A stretch of DNA of 64,000 nt from Dipteronia dyeriana (taxonomy: Eukaryota > Streptophyta > Magnoliopsida > Sapindales > Sapindaceae), in the NCBI GenBank assembly GCA_032871835.1, contig CM065297.1, positions 66,761,253 to 66,825,252 of the forward strand. The letters run 5' to 3'. Both the position numbers and the translations under genes were made by a program. A model generated the notes under the pieces. It saw only the letters and a program-made list of their open reading frames with translations, did not search any database and was not told the DNA's origin. Every line of letters starts with the position of its first letter. Position 1 is the first letter of the stretch. Positions 34,965 to 45,784 of this stretch are shown here, in pieces.

Positions 34965-36971
34965 GATTAGTAGTTTGTTTTACAATTTTTTTTTTTGAAT
35001 GACTCCAAGCCTTTGTGATGAACATATAGATTATACATATTTTTAAATGTTAATAGTCTGCAATAGGCTTGAAAATGTTAAATATAATTGTTAAAACTAC
35101 AAACATGTATAACATATTGCTAGAAATTTACAAATAAGAGATTTTTTTTTTTGCTTACCTTTACATATTCCCACAGTTTATCTGTAATATGTCGTGGGAC
35201 ATATCGCCAATCATCATATATGATGGGAATTGTAGTTCGTGCTAAAATACCAAGACGGTAACCAAGTCAGTTTTCAGGTCCCCCACCATTACTCCCATGT
35301 CATTCTATTGCACCACTGGCTTAATTCCCTCACTTCTGTTTTTTATAATCTAAGCTTTTGTTGTCAATCCTCTTGGTGCTCTAGCTAGTACTAATTGGTA
35401 AGTCATTCTCTTCTTGTTCCATGTCTACAACTGAAAAAAGATAAGAAAAAAAACATTAAAAATAGAGAAATAATTTAAAATATATGTACAATACATAAAA
35501 AAAAATATTTAACTACCTTATATAGCAGTTTTTTATATACATATGAAATCAATAATAAAAATTGAAACTCGAATTAAAAAAAAATACCATTTGACATGCA
35601 ATAACAAATATCATTGAATCTTTCCATTGTCTAGCTTATGCTCTGTTATTCCTGTGATGTGTTATTATGAATCAAAAAACCTTCACAATCTGATCTCACT
35701 TATGTTTTCTATTTCTTTGTATATGATGCATGTATATATAGAGAAACAAAAAACATATTCACAATATCAAGACAACCAACTCATTTCAAATAAAATGATA
35801 CATTTACGTAGAAATTAGATAAATTAAAATTAAGGTTCTCAAAATATTTGAATTTTGTGAGGTCTACCTTTCCAATACCTTAAGTTCTTTTTCCAGTCGA
35901 ATATTTTGCTCAACCGCAATTGAAAAACCTTTAATATGCAAATAGAAAAGAAACGATGAATGAATTAGATTTTAAAAAATAGAAAATCAACATGAGAGTA
36001 AAATAGATTTTTGTTTGGCAAATACAATATATAAAGACAAATTAATATTATTAAAGAAAACTGTTTTTTATAAAAGAGTTCTTGTACTCTGAACCTGGTT
36101 TGAGCACTGTACTTTTTTTTATTCATAAAATTATTTGTGATTTCAAACAAAAAGTTTAACTAGTTAATTTAATAGATCAATGCTCATTATAAAAAAAAAA
36201 TTGATTAGAATGTAAAACTGGAAAGAGTTGACAAAAAAGAAATCAAATACTGTAACAAATCACAGCATTTAAAATTCCTCACCTAGCAACAAATCTTCAA
36301 ACCTGCCAGAGTCTGTATTCCTTCTTAATGACAACAACTGTAAAATCCAACCAAATTGAATCTAAAAACAAATAAATATTGAATCTTAATAATCTTTTTC
36401 TGTAAAATTTCTAAAACAGCAGGAGAGATAAATACCCTAAAATTTTGGAATTTTAGGGATTTTAGTGTGCTAAAAAAAAAGTTAAAGATTTTAGTGCACT
36501 TACCACAAACAACTTAAACTGTTATACATATTTGAAAGAAGTTTGGTAGATTGGAGAAACAAAGGATCATAGAATTTTAAGCTATGAGAAATCTTAAGTT
36601 AAGGAGAGGGAAACAGTTACACTGAAAGAAAGATTTTTTATTTTTTTTTGTTTTGATACAGTGAAATTATGAAGATTTTTTTTTTGTTTAGATACAGTGA
36701 AATTGTGATAGTGGGATTTTGTTTGGTGTTGAAAATAGGAAGTAAAAGGTTTTAAAAAAATTAGTGTAGATAAATAAAAATTTTGAAAAACAAATTTGTT
36801 CACAGTTGTTAGAAATAGTCAATCATATTTAACAGTTAATATATGACTGTTCTAAAAAGCTGTCAACTCTTTTTTACAGTTAAAAATGACTGTCAATTTT
36901 TATAAGTTTATTGACAGTTTTAAAAAACATTCAATAAAAGACTGTCAAGAAATATTGTTTTTCTTGTAGTG
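34965..36971 (-). mobile_element. CACTA (En/Spm-type) transposon end with exon remnants
   Basis: The right boundary is a classic terminus: on the minus strand it reads CACTACAAGAAAAACAATA from 36971. Just inside it are many subterminal copies of TGACAGT/ACTGTCA (36830-36950), typical of CACTA transposase-binding regions. Exon-like pieces on the minus strand include 35165-35430 (TTIPIIYDDW, LWEYVKV, then GT donor) and about 35860-35925 (EQNIRLEKELKVLE, then GT). The element lies in element B's RT/RNase H. Its other end is not found: leftward the sequence passes into the Sirevirus env-like region, so the CACTA is truncated or the two were fused by a deletion. Confidence 0.78.
36813..36971 (-). 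repeat. CACTA terminal inverted repeat and subterminal repeats
   Basis: Ends in TTCTTGTAGTG on the plus strand. At least six TGACAGT-like motifs occur in both orientations within 140 bp. This stretch is missing from copy 1 of the duplication. The following TAT could be the 3-bp target duplication, but the partner end is not in view. Confidence 0.82.
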
Positions 36972-37640
36972 TATGCCAACAACAAAACAAATATCTGGTC
37001 TAGTACAGAGCATTGCATACATGAGACTTCCAACTGCCGATGCATATGGAACTGCACTCATGAATTGCTCTTCATACTCATTCTTAGAAACTTGTTCCTT
37101 AGAAAGTTTGAATCCATGTCTGAAAGGTAACATACCTTTCTTGGAATCTTGCATGGAAAACCTAGACAAGATTTTATCTATGTATGAAGCTTAGGATAAT
37201 GCAATCGTTCTATTATTTTTATCCCTTATGACTTGGTTACAAAGAATATAACTTGCATCTTCTAAGTCCTTCATATCAAATTGTTTTGCTAACCATTCTT
37301 TTACTGATGTCAGTACACCTACATCGTTTCTGATGAGTAGTATATTGTCAACGTAAAGAACTAGAAAAACCAAATTGTCACCTTTAATCTTTTTGTATAC
37401 ACATGGTTCATCAAGGTTTTAAGAGTATCCTAATGGATTTAATCATGGCTACAGGAGAGAATCTTTTTTCATAATCGATACCTTCCTTTTGTGAGTAACC
37501 CTTAGCTACCAATCTAGCTTTAAAGGTTTCCACCTTTCCATCCATTCCTTTTTTCCTCTTGTATACCCACTTGCAACTGATGAGTTTTATCCCTTTAGGC
37601 AAGTCTACAAGAGACTAGACTTTGTTTTTGAACATAGGTT
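36972..37640 (-). pseudogene. Element B: RT, with internal deletion
   Basis: Frame 37602-37411 holds [20 protein letters not shown] and [11 protein letters not shown]. The piece containing the first catalytic Asp (QMDVKT in element A) and about 230 bp around it is deleted at about 37420. Frame 37373-37191 holds LYVDN, where element A has LYVDD. Frame 37169-36972 holds the RT tail (YASAVGSLMYAMLCTRPDI) and ends at the CACTA junction. Confidence 0.85.
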
Positions 37641-38192
37641 CAATTTCGGATTGCATTGCCTTTTACCAATGGCGACAATCAACATCTTCCACTGCTTCTT
37701 TGTCCGTGTAAGGGTCATCGTCGTCCGAGAGATTCTCTACAGATTTTTCTAGACCGATGTATCTATCGGGTTGTCTACTAACACTCCCACTACGATGAGG
37801 TATGGTAGTTTGTTGATCCTATGTTAGTGCAAATCTTACAATTAGGCTAGGTTGTGAAACATCTTGTGAAATTATATCTCCTAAAAGCTCATTCAGAACA
37901 ATTCTACTTTTAGGCACAAAATTATTCATATGTGCTCTTCAAGAAATTTAGCATTTGTTCACACAAATACTTTAAGATCTGAAGGACTATAGAAATATTA
38001 TCCTTTTGTTCCTTTTATATACCCTACAAATTTGCATGTTTATTAATGGGACACCATTTTTTCTGTCTTTCCTTTTAACACGTGACAACTCATACTGTGT
38101 TTTAGGAACCGACTTAGATGGTATAACGTTTAGAATGTACATGGCAATTTGTAAAGCATGTCCCCAAAAAGAATTAGGAAGAGTTGAATAAC
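37641..38192 (-). pseudogene. Element B: integrase C-terminus and linker, fragmented
   Basis: Minus-strand reading with several stops, homologous to 27053-27665 of element A. Frame 38217-37987 covers the post-catalytic integrase region ([18 protein letters not shown]). A short deletion removes part of the region near 38085 relative to element A. Confidence 0.72.
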
Positions 38193-39419
38193 TCAACATA
38201 GACCTAACAATGTCCAAAGAGTTCTATTTCTCCTTTTTGCCACTCCATTTTGTTGAGGTGTACCTGGTGCATAAAACTGAGAAATTATCCCATTGTCAAT
38301 AAGATATTGCTGAAACTCACCAGATAGATAATCTCCACCACAATCAGACCTCAAGATTTTTATACGTTTCTCAAGCTGCTTGTCTACTTCATCTTTAAAT
38401 GCTTTGAACATGTCAAAAGCATCCAACTTATGTCTCATGAGATAAACATAGCCAAATCTTGAGCGACCATCCATGAAAGTGATGAAGTACTCATATCCAC
38501 CTCTAGCTTGAATGCTCAAAGGACCACACACATCAATGTGTATAAATCCTAAATATTTGATGGCTCTTGTGCCTTTGGTCGTGAATGACCTTTTGGTCAT
38601 TTTACCTCCCAAACAAGATTCACAAGTTAGCAGATCATCAACCTTTAAGTCACTTAGAGGTCCGTCACTAACAAATATTTTAATCTTATTAAGGTTAATA
38701 TGACCTAGGCGCAAATGCCATAGGTAGGTTTCATCTTTTGATAATTTTACTATTTTATGATTAGGTTCCGTTGATTCTGTGTCTAACAAGTGAGAGATAT
38801 TTCTATGCAAATAGAATAAACCGTTTTCCAATGTACCTTTGCAAATAATTTTGTCATTCTTGCTAAGAATAAAGGCTTTATTAAAAGTAACCGAATAACC
38901 AAATTTATTTAAACAAGAAACTGAAATTAAAGTCCTCTTGAATTGAGGTACATAATAAACGTCTATTAAATCTAAATGTCTATAAGAATCTAAACTAATT
39001 CTAATATCTCTCACTAAACTAGCAGAAATCAACACTTCATTGCCTAAATGCAAGTTGAATTCGTTCTCAATAAGCTTTCTTCTATCCTTGAACCCGTGTA
39101 AGGAAAAACAAACATGATTAGTGGCTCTGGAGTCTATGATCCAAGAATCCGTAGAATCTGCCAAAAAACATGTTTCAAGAAAATTAATATTACCTTCTTC
39201 CTTCTTGTCTTGAGACTTTGGGCAATTTCTTTTCCAATGTCCCTTTTCATCACAAAGGAAACACTTCCCTTTGATCTTGGTTACTTTCTTTGTCTTCTTC
39301 TTAGTAGGTTCTAGTTGTTTTTTCTTGTGTTGTTTCTTGACCTTCTTACGGGTCTTAAAAGTAGCAACTTTACCTATGGTATGAATCTCTTGTACCTTTC
39401 CTTTCACAAGGATTAACAT
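38193..39419 (-). pseudogene. Element B: zinc knuckle, protease and integrase frame
   Basis: A 408-residue frame, the longest in the window. In order it shows a basic linker, a CX2CX4HX4C zinc knuckle (CFLCDEKGHWKRNC), a protease active site reading WIIDSRATNH (DSG altered to DSR), the integrase zinc finger (LWHLRLGH...CESCLGG) and the catalytic core: HIDVCGP and RSDCGGDY carry both Asp residues, but the Glu is Lys (NGVAKRRNR). So the frame is long yet both protease and integrase would be inactive. Confidence 0.88.
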
Positions 39420-40000
39420 CTTCCACCAGACCTTGCAAGATGTATTTCTTATTATTCAAGGTGTAGTCCTACTTGAATTGATCAAAAGAATCTGATAGTG
39501 AGTTGACAATCATGTCAATTTTCTTCTCACCATCTATCTCAACACCATTCAGTTCAGCAATGTTGAGATGTGCTATGACTTTCATCATGTGATCTTTCAC
39601 AACCTGTCCAGGTTTCATCCTAAGATTCATGAAGGCAATCATTGCCTCTCTCTTAGTCATCCTAGACCTCATAGCAAACATCTCCTGTAGAGACATCATT
39701 ATATCGGTAGCAGTCTCCATTCCTTTATGTTATTGTTGCAACACATCAGATATGGTGGCCATAATGTAACATTTAGCAATCTCATCCGAAGACTCCCACT
39801 GCTGATACTCACTCTTTGCTCTTGAGTAGATTCATTAGTAGGAGTAGATGGTTTAAGAGTGCACAGAACGAACATATGCTTTTCAGATTGCAATAAAAAC
39901 CAAATTTTCCTTTTCCATGTGATATAATTATCACCAGTTAAAGTATTATCTTTTAGGATGTTGATTAGGGATGGGTTCATGATTTCTGAACAATAACAAA
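39420..40000 (-). pseudogene. Element B: gag capsid region
   Basis: UBN2-type Copia gag. The start region reads NILKDNTLTGDNYITWKRKI (frame 40022-39699), followed after a frameshift by SLQEMFAMRSRMTKREAM and GQVVKDHMMKVIAHLN (39720-39469), and SLSDSFDQFK before the next stop. The likely start is the Met of MNPSLINIL at about 39980. Confidence 0.8.
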
Positions 40001-41413
40001 AATTATATAAGTAAACAATCATGATATAGCACTTTTGAATATTTATCTTGGATTAAATAAAATAATTCAATAGTAAAATTCAACGATGATCTATCACCCA
40101 TAAATGCCACGCCTTCTTTGGGAGTTCGCACCATTTACTAGTTGGACTAGGTCCCACCTAATTATTAACATAACAACCAGCGTTTTCAATTTTAGCCTTG
40201 CAATTTTATTTACAAGAACTCTTGGGAGGATATTAATAAAATTACATTGAGTGTGTTACCAAGTTATTGACCTTCAATATAATCTCTCACGAATATCCCT
40301 CCTTTGGGAGTAGATATCGTTTGGGTTAATTGTCTAGCCTATCCTTATAAGGAAATATCTTGCTAAATTCCATTCATGAATACCTCTTGAGAGGTTATTA
40401 CACGAAACATAAAGCTCAACTAAACTTTGAGACCGTAGGTGTTCCAAAACATCTTCTCCCACTCAATTATTTATGGCGTGTGATCGAATTCCAAAGAATG
40501 ATTTACCAAGTTATCTATATGCCAATTAGATACCTAAACCATTCAATGCATGTTTATACCAAAAGAGATATAGGAGTGTCACTCCTATTCTATATGACAT
40601 GTTATCAAACAACGACAAACAATGCAATATTTACAAAAATCAATATTTATAAAAATATAAATAGCTACAATTTTGGTCCATCCTAGAAAAGCAAGTAAAT
40701 TACATGTCTTGGAAAACAAAAAAAAAACTCATTTTTTGGCGAACAAGTCTTCACGCGACCTTCGTTGTTTGGACTCCCTCGGCTGCCTCCCTAATCGTGG
40801 CACCCTTGGGTCCCTCCCATGGGTGTGCGCAGCCCACAACCTCATAAAGAACTGCCATGTGCAGCCCATGGCTTCCATAGGGTTGCCATGCGCAGCCCAT
40901 GCAACAACAACCGTGGCTGCGTGCACATATACTCGCGCGTTTGTTGCTATGGTTCGTAAGGTCCCAAACTTGTTCCGGTTGCTTCCGATTCTTCAAACCT
41001 TCTAGTCTTCGATACTTGAATGTGTTACAGAAGAATTTTAAATAAAAAATTACTGCAGTTTTTTTTATTACAATATAGTGCAGTTTATTTTATTACAATA
41101 GAAAATAAAAAAAAAAACTTAGCAACTACCAAGAAGGACATTATGGCGACGATAGGCCACCCTTCTTGTTACAATCCCAAAAAAAAAATACATTGAAATT
41201 CTATGACCAAAATTGAGCAATAACAATCCAAATATTAAAACATATGTATATATATATATATATATATATATCCATACATTCCAATAAAAATATATATACG
41301 AATACCTAGAATGTCATCTCTATCTAAAACATGCATAATCGTAATATAAAAAAAATAGGTTCACGTATATATACATCAAATAATCAAGGGTACAATCAGG
41401 CTCTGATACCAAA
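40001..41413 (-). other. Element B: leader with GC-rich island and primer site
   Basis: Homologous to 29311-30730 of element A. The primer site TGGTATCAGAGC lies on the minus strand at about 41401-41412, two bases from the LTR. The GC-rich island covers about 40745-40940, again with repeated GCAGCCCATG phrases. No convincing gene. Confidence 0.75.
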
Positions 41414-43620
41414 TGTAGGGAAAAATCGGTTCAAAACGCGGCGGAAGAGTAAAATTAGGGTTGGAAATATTTTAAAATTTTTTCCTTTTAATAGAAAGAA
41501 CCTTAACCCTAGATTAATTGATGTATATTAAAAGTATCGTACCTTTTTCTCGTGACGATTGAACTAGTGTCGAATTGAGTCCGGAAGATCTTCCAATCCA
41601 ATCACGAACATGCACCTAGGAGTGTGGGCTCCCTTTCTTTTAATTGTATACCAGATGATGGAAACAAACAAAATATTTTTCTTTGTTACTCACAATAATC
41701 CTCGAAGAGAAAATCCAAGAACGTTTGGTCACTTGTGAATTATCAATCTATTTGATTGAAACTCGCGTCAACCCGATTCGATTTTGTACACAAAACCTTT
41801 TTGATGTAAAGGATACTAGTGTACTATCGAAAACAAAAATGTTCCCCTTTTCTCTTCTCCTTGGCCGAATTCTACACACTATAATTGGATGAAGTTATTT
41901 TTTTTACTATAAAAGCAAAAAAAAAAAAAAACTTCTTTTAAGTCTCCACCTATGCCTTGGCCAAATTCTAGAGCATGGAATTTTTATTCTTGGCCGAAAT
42001 ATACAACCAATAATTATAGGTTCACAAATCCTCTCCTAAAGAGGATTTACGTGGTAGGCAAGAGTCCTATCCTTAACGGATTAACTTAGTGACCAAGAAT
42101 ACTTTTCCAAAAAGAAACCTTTCCTACACCAAGACTCCTAATCCAACTTAAATAGTGTATTTGTGACCATATTAAAGACTTTCTAATTTGACTAGATAAA
42201 TAATTCTTTTTATTTATCTACTTATCAAATATAGTCTTTAATATTAGGAGACCTTCTCCTATTAGAAAAAAGATTTTGACTTTTAATTAATTAATCAATT
42301 AATTAACAAATTAATTAATTTTCATTATATTAAATAATAAAATAAAAACAATATAATTAAGCTAAAATATTTAGCCTCGCCACTCAAAACCTATACATGG
42401 GCCAAATATTGTTTTCCTTTTTTATTAAATCCTTTGGACTTTTATAAAATAAAGGATTTAATAAAAAGTCCACATGTAAAATAGACTCATTCTTACTAAA
42501 AGAAACAAGTCCACATGCCTCAATACAATTCTAGATGGACCCCTAAATTGGTCCGGTAGAATATATCAAGTGATCTATGCAAGTTCGTATGGATTGGGGA
42601 TCTTGGCGGGCTATCTAATTTAAGCTTCAATAGATATAACCTAATCACAATAAAAAAATGTTTCTCTTAATATATTAATTTTAGTTCATTCCACTAAAGA
42701 ACTAAAATTGAACTCTTAAATAAAGAGAGAATAAGTTAATATTTCTCATTTATACCCTAAACAATCTTTATGGAGATAGTGTATCCTCGTGAAGAATAAT
42801 AGTAGTCGCCAAGAGCTCATAGACTGCCTATAGCTCTCAAAGTTACCATATTTACTCATATGACCACATTTTGAACTTTGATATTTTGACTTTTCCAGAA
42901 GCCATGTTTTAATAGACACTATTGCAAACTTAACATTAATATTTAATGTCAATTACCTCAAAATATTCATATGATGGTATTCTACTCCCATTTAATTAAT
43001 AGAGCCATGATGTCCATACCTATAAATGAAGTCCTCTATCGATTAACAAATGAACACCACAAAACTATCAAGGATAGACTATGTTATATAATCGTACTCA
43101 TTGATAACTCAAATGATAACACTTGCCACCATAAATCCATCATTTATCTCAAGATTGAGATAGACTCTCCGATTGTCCTCAAGTGAAAACTTTTATCCGT
43201 CGACGGTTGTGGATAAATTAATTCAATGTGATCCTATTCAATGCACCTAGTGTTCTAGATTATTTTTCCTAAAGACACCACACTTTGATGAATTTAAACT
43301 CATCATAACACATTTGATCCCACTCAAATGCAAGCAAAAGAATCTATAACTTTAACAAGATAAAAGCGCACAACCTTTATCTTAAGTTGTGAATATTGTT
43401 CAAGACTAACTAAAGAATTGTGTCTACCTCATGCATATCAAGATGCATGAACAATTCTTCTTTTCTCATAGTCTTTTGACCTTATGATTATTTACTTTTG
43501 ACAATTATAATAACTAAACTATAAATGCTATAAGATTTGTTAAACTAGAAATCACTTTATTAATCGGAAACGATTATCAAAAACATTATTACATTCTTAC
43601 TATTGAGCATAATCCTAACA
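41414..43620 (-). repeat. 5' LTR of element B
   Basis: 2,207 bp, on the minus strand TGTTAGGATTATGC at 43620 to CCCTACA at 41414. The part from 41568 on is duplicated at 13818-15853. It contains a self-inverted repeat near 42430-42470 (AAAGTCC/GGACTTTTTAT) absent from copy 1. Confidence 0.92.
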
Positions 43621-43631
43621 GTATCTACATG

Positions 43632-44410
43632 TGTTAGGTTCATTTAATTGAAGATATTTTGGAATAACACATTTGATTGAGTTCTTAGAGCTATTTTGAC
43701 TTTAATTGAATATTGTGAGAAAAATATGCTCTAGTTTTTGTTAGAAACTTAATTGACATTTTCACATGATTCTAGCATGTTTTTGTGTATGTTACTAAAA
43801 CATTAAATGTGTGCTTAGTGTATATGCTTATGATTTGTTTTAGATTGATGAATGACTCTAGATAGTAAATGTGTTTTCTTGTGTTTTCACATGTTGTAGA
43901 ATTATCATTCATGTATAGTAACTGGACTATATTTTGCTTTGTGAATATTCATGCATATGTCTAGTTCCCATAGGTTGCATTGATCATCATATTCTGTGTT
44001 GAGTGCTTGTTTGTATTTTTTCATTCATTGATCACATTTAGGAAGTCACTAGAAAAGGCAAAAAGTCTTGGCTAAGACATGTGGTCCGGATAGCTAAGCA
44101 AGGAGGCTTGGTTAGGATATGAGGTCCGGATAATCAAGCAAGGAGAGACTTTCTAGAGGAAAGGGTGTCTTGGTTAGAAAGTAGACTTTTTATTGGTAGA
44201 CACATGATATAAAGATGCATGGAGTCTATATATAGAGTGTGTCATTTGTTGATTACTCATGGGGAATTTCTAACTTCTTAATGGTATTGGTTAAAGTGGA
44301 CTCCAATAGAGAGTGTGTGTCATTTGTTGATCACTTTTGAGGAATTTCCAATCTACCAATAGGGATTGGGTAGACGTTGTTTCCATAGATGTGTGTCATT
44401 TGTTAGTCAC
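43632..44410 (+). repeat. Sirevirus-like LTR E, left part
   Basis: Begins TGTTAGGTTCATTTAATTG and shares phrases with the S LTRs. It is interrupted at 44410 by element C (target duplication GTCAC) and resumes at 56220. No primer site follows its far end, so it is not a plus-strand 5' LTR; it is a 3' LTR or solo LTR. The 11 bp between it and LTR B (GTATCTACATG) are not a polypurine tract. Confidence 0.7.
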
Positions 44411-45304
44411 TGTTGACATTGATTTCTGGATTGTATCAGAAAAGCCAACAAGGATTGGATTTCGGCTGTGATTTCAAAGAGAAAGAGGAGGAGAAAGTAA
44501 ACAAGATGAGTTTTTTACGTGGTAAAACTCCGATGACCGGAGAAACGTCCACGGGTGGTTGAATGATCAATCGAGCCAAAATCCACTATGAATTTATAAT
44601 GTTACAATCTCTCGATCTCTCTTTCTTCTCTCTGTATTTTGCTTTGATTGTTGTCTATATCTTTTTTTGGCTAGATTATGGGTCTATTTATATATTTATA
44701 GAGCCCTAATCTGCTTTGTACAAGTAATAGATCTTTGTATTTAATTACAATTATTTTCTTGTTTGAAGCTGATTGTCTTCTTTCCTGTTTCGAAGTCTTG
44801 TATTGAAATCGAATGGGATTCTAGTAATGTAGTCCAATTTGGACATGTTTCCTTATATAAGAACGTAGTCTTTTTATAAAGAAATAAAGTTGTTGCCTGA
44901 TTGGGAATCCTTCCAGCTCAGTATTATATTCTCTTTAGGATTCTTTCCTGATGGATATCTGTGTATTTTAATGACCTAATCCGTGTGAACTAAGCACTAG
45001 GCTTTTTATTCAGTTTTCTTTATTTTTATTCCGAGCAAGGATAATACCAGCTGGTCCCGAGTAACATCATTTGAGCCTGAGTAGAAGCATCATTTAACCA
45101 GTCTCGAGTGTCGTTAACTGATTCCGAGTAGTATATAACACTGACTGACCCTGAGTAGGTTTTATTCAACATCTGCTTACTCGGGTTTTTCTCTTCTTCG
45201 GCAATGTCTTGTAGGATATTTTCTGAATACCTATTCGGATATCCACCTGGCAATTTATCCTCTTTGTTGATGACGTGTTCATGCGATAAAATTCACATAT
45301 GACA
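44411..45304 (-). repeat. 3' LTR of element C
   Basis: 894 bp, TGTTGAC...ATATGACA as read on plus. Duplicated at 16644-17537. The polypurine tract (minus strand TTTTAAGGGGGTAT) abuts it at 45305-45318. Confidence 0.93.
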
Positions 45305-45784
45305 ATACCCCCTTAAAATATTTTTACTGAACAAGGTTTCTTCGGGCAAAAGTATTTTAATTAGTTTTCAATATCTTTGCAACACCCGAGTAAATATCTT
45401 GTCATAATGACGACTCTGTAAATTCAATTTGCCTCGTTAAGCGAGATCTTTAATGATGGCGACGTTTTGGAGTTCTGACGGTGAAAGCCAGTTCTCCCTC
45501 TAACATGTGTCCCTTGCCTCTTCGTTTATCGATATCATTTATGAGAAATGACTCACGCGTTTCCCCGTGTACAGCCTATGTCAAAAATCCTTATCAATGT
45601 TTTTTCCCGCCTTGAGATCTAAGGTTTCGTGCTTTTATTTCTTTAAATTCTTCACTTGAGATAGTTGGTTCATTCTTAAAGATTTCTCAGCAAAAAAAAA
45701 TTCTTCAACCTAGATTTCTTTACGTTTAAGGTCGTGACTTTCCATTGAAGATCTTGCATCAAACTTTATTCAATGTTAGTTTTA
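45305..45784. other. Element C: polypurine tract and antisense-ORF promoter/leader region
   Basis: No open frame. It holds the minus-strand polypurine tract at its left end. Sequence just before the ATG at 45785 is pyrimidine-rich. If the antisense ORF is transcribed, its promoter should be here or in the LTR; no clear TATA element is visible. Confidence 0.6.

Larger units (their letters stand above)
36972..43620 (-). mobile_element. Element B: Copia retrotransposon, truncated by CACTA
   Basis: Same family as A, minus strand. The 5' LTR is 41414-43620, followed leftward by primer site, leader, gag, protease, integrase and part of RT. The reading is cut at 36971/36972 by the CACTA element, so the RNase H and 3' LTR must lie beyond the left window edge. 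This makes B the outer shell of the nest: B contains CACTA, which adjoins A, which contains S. Confidence 0.85.
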
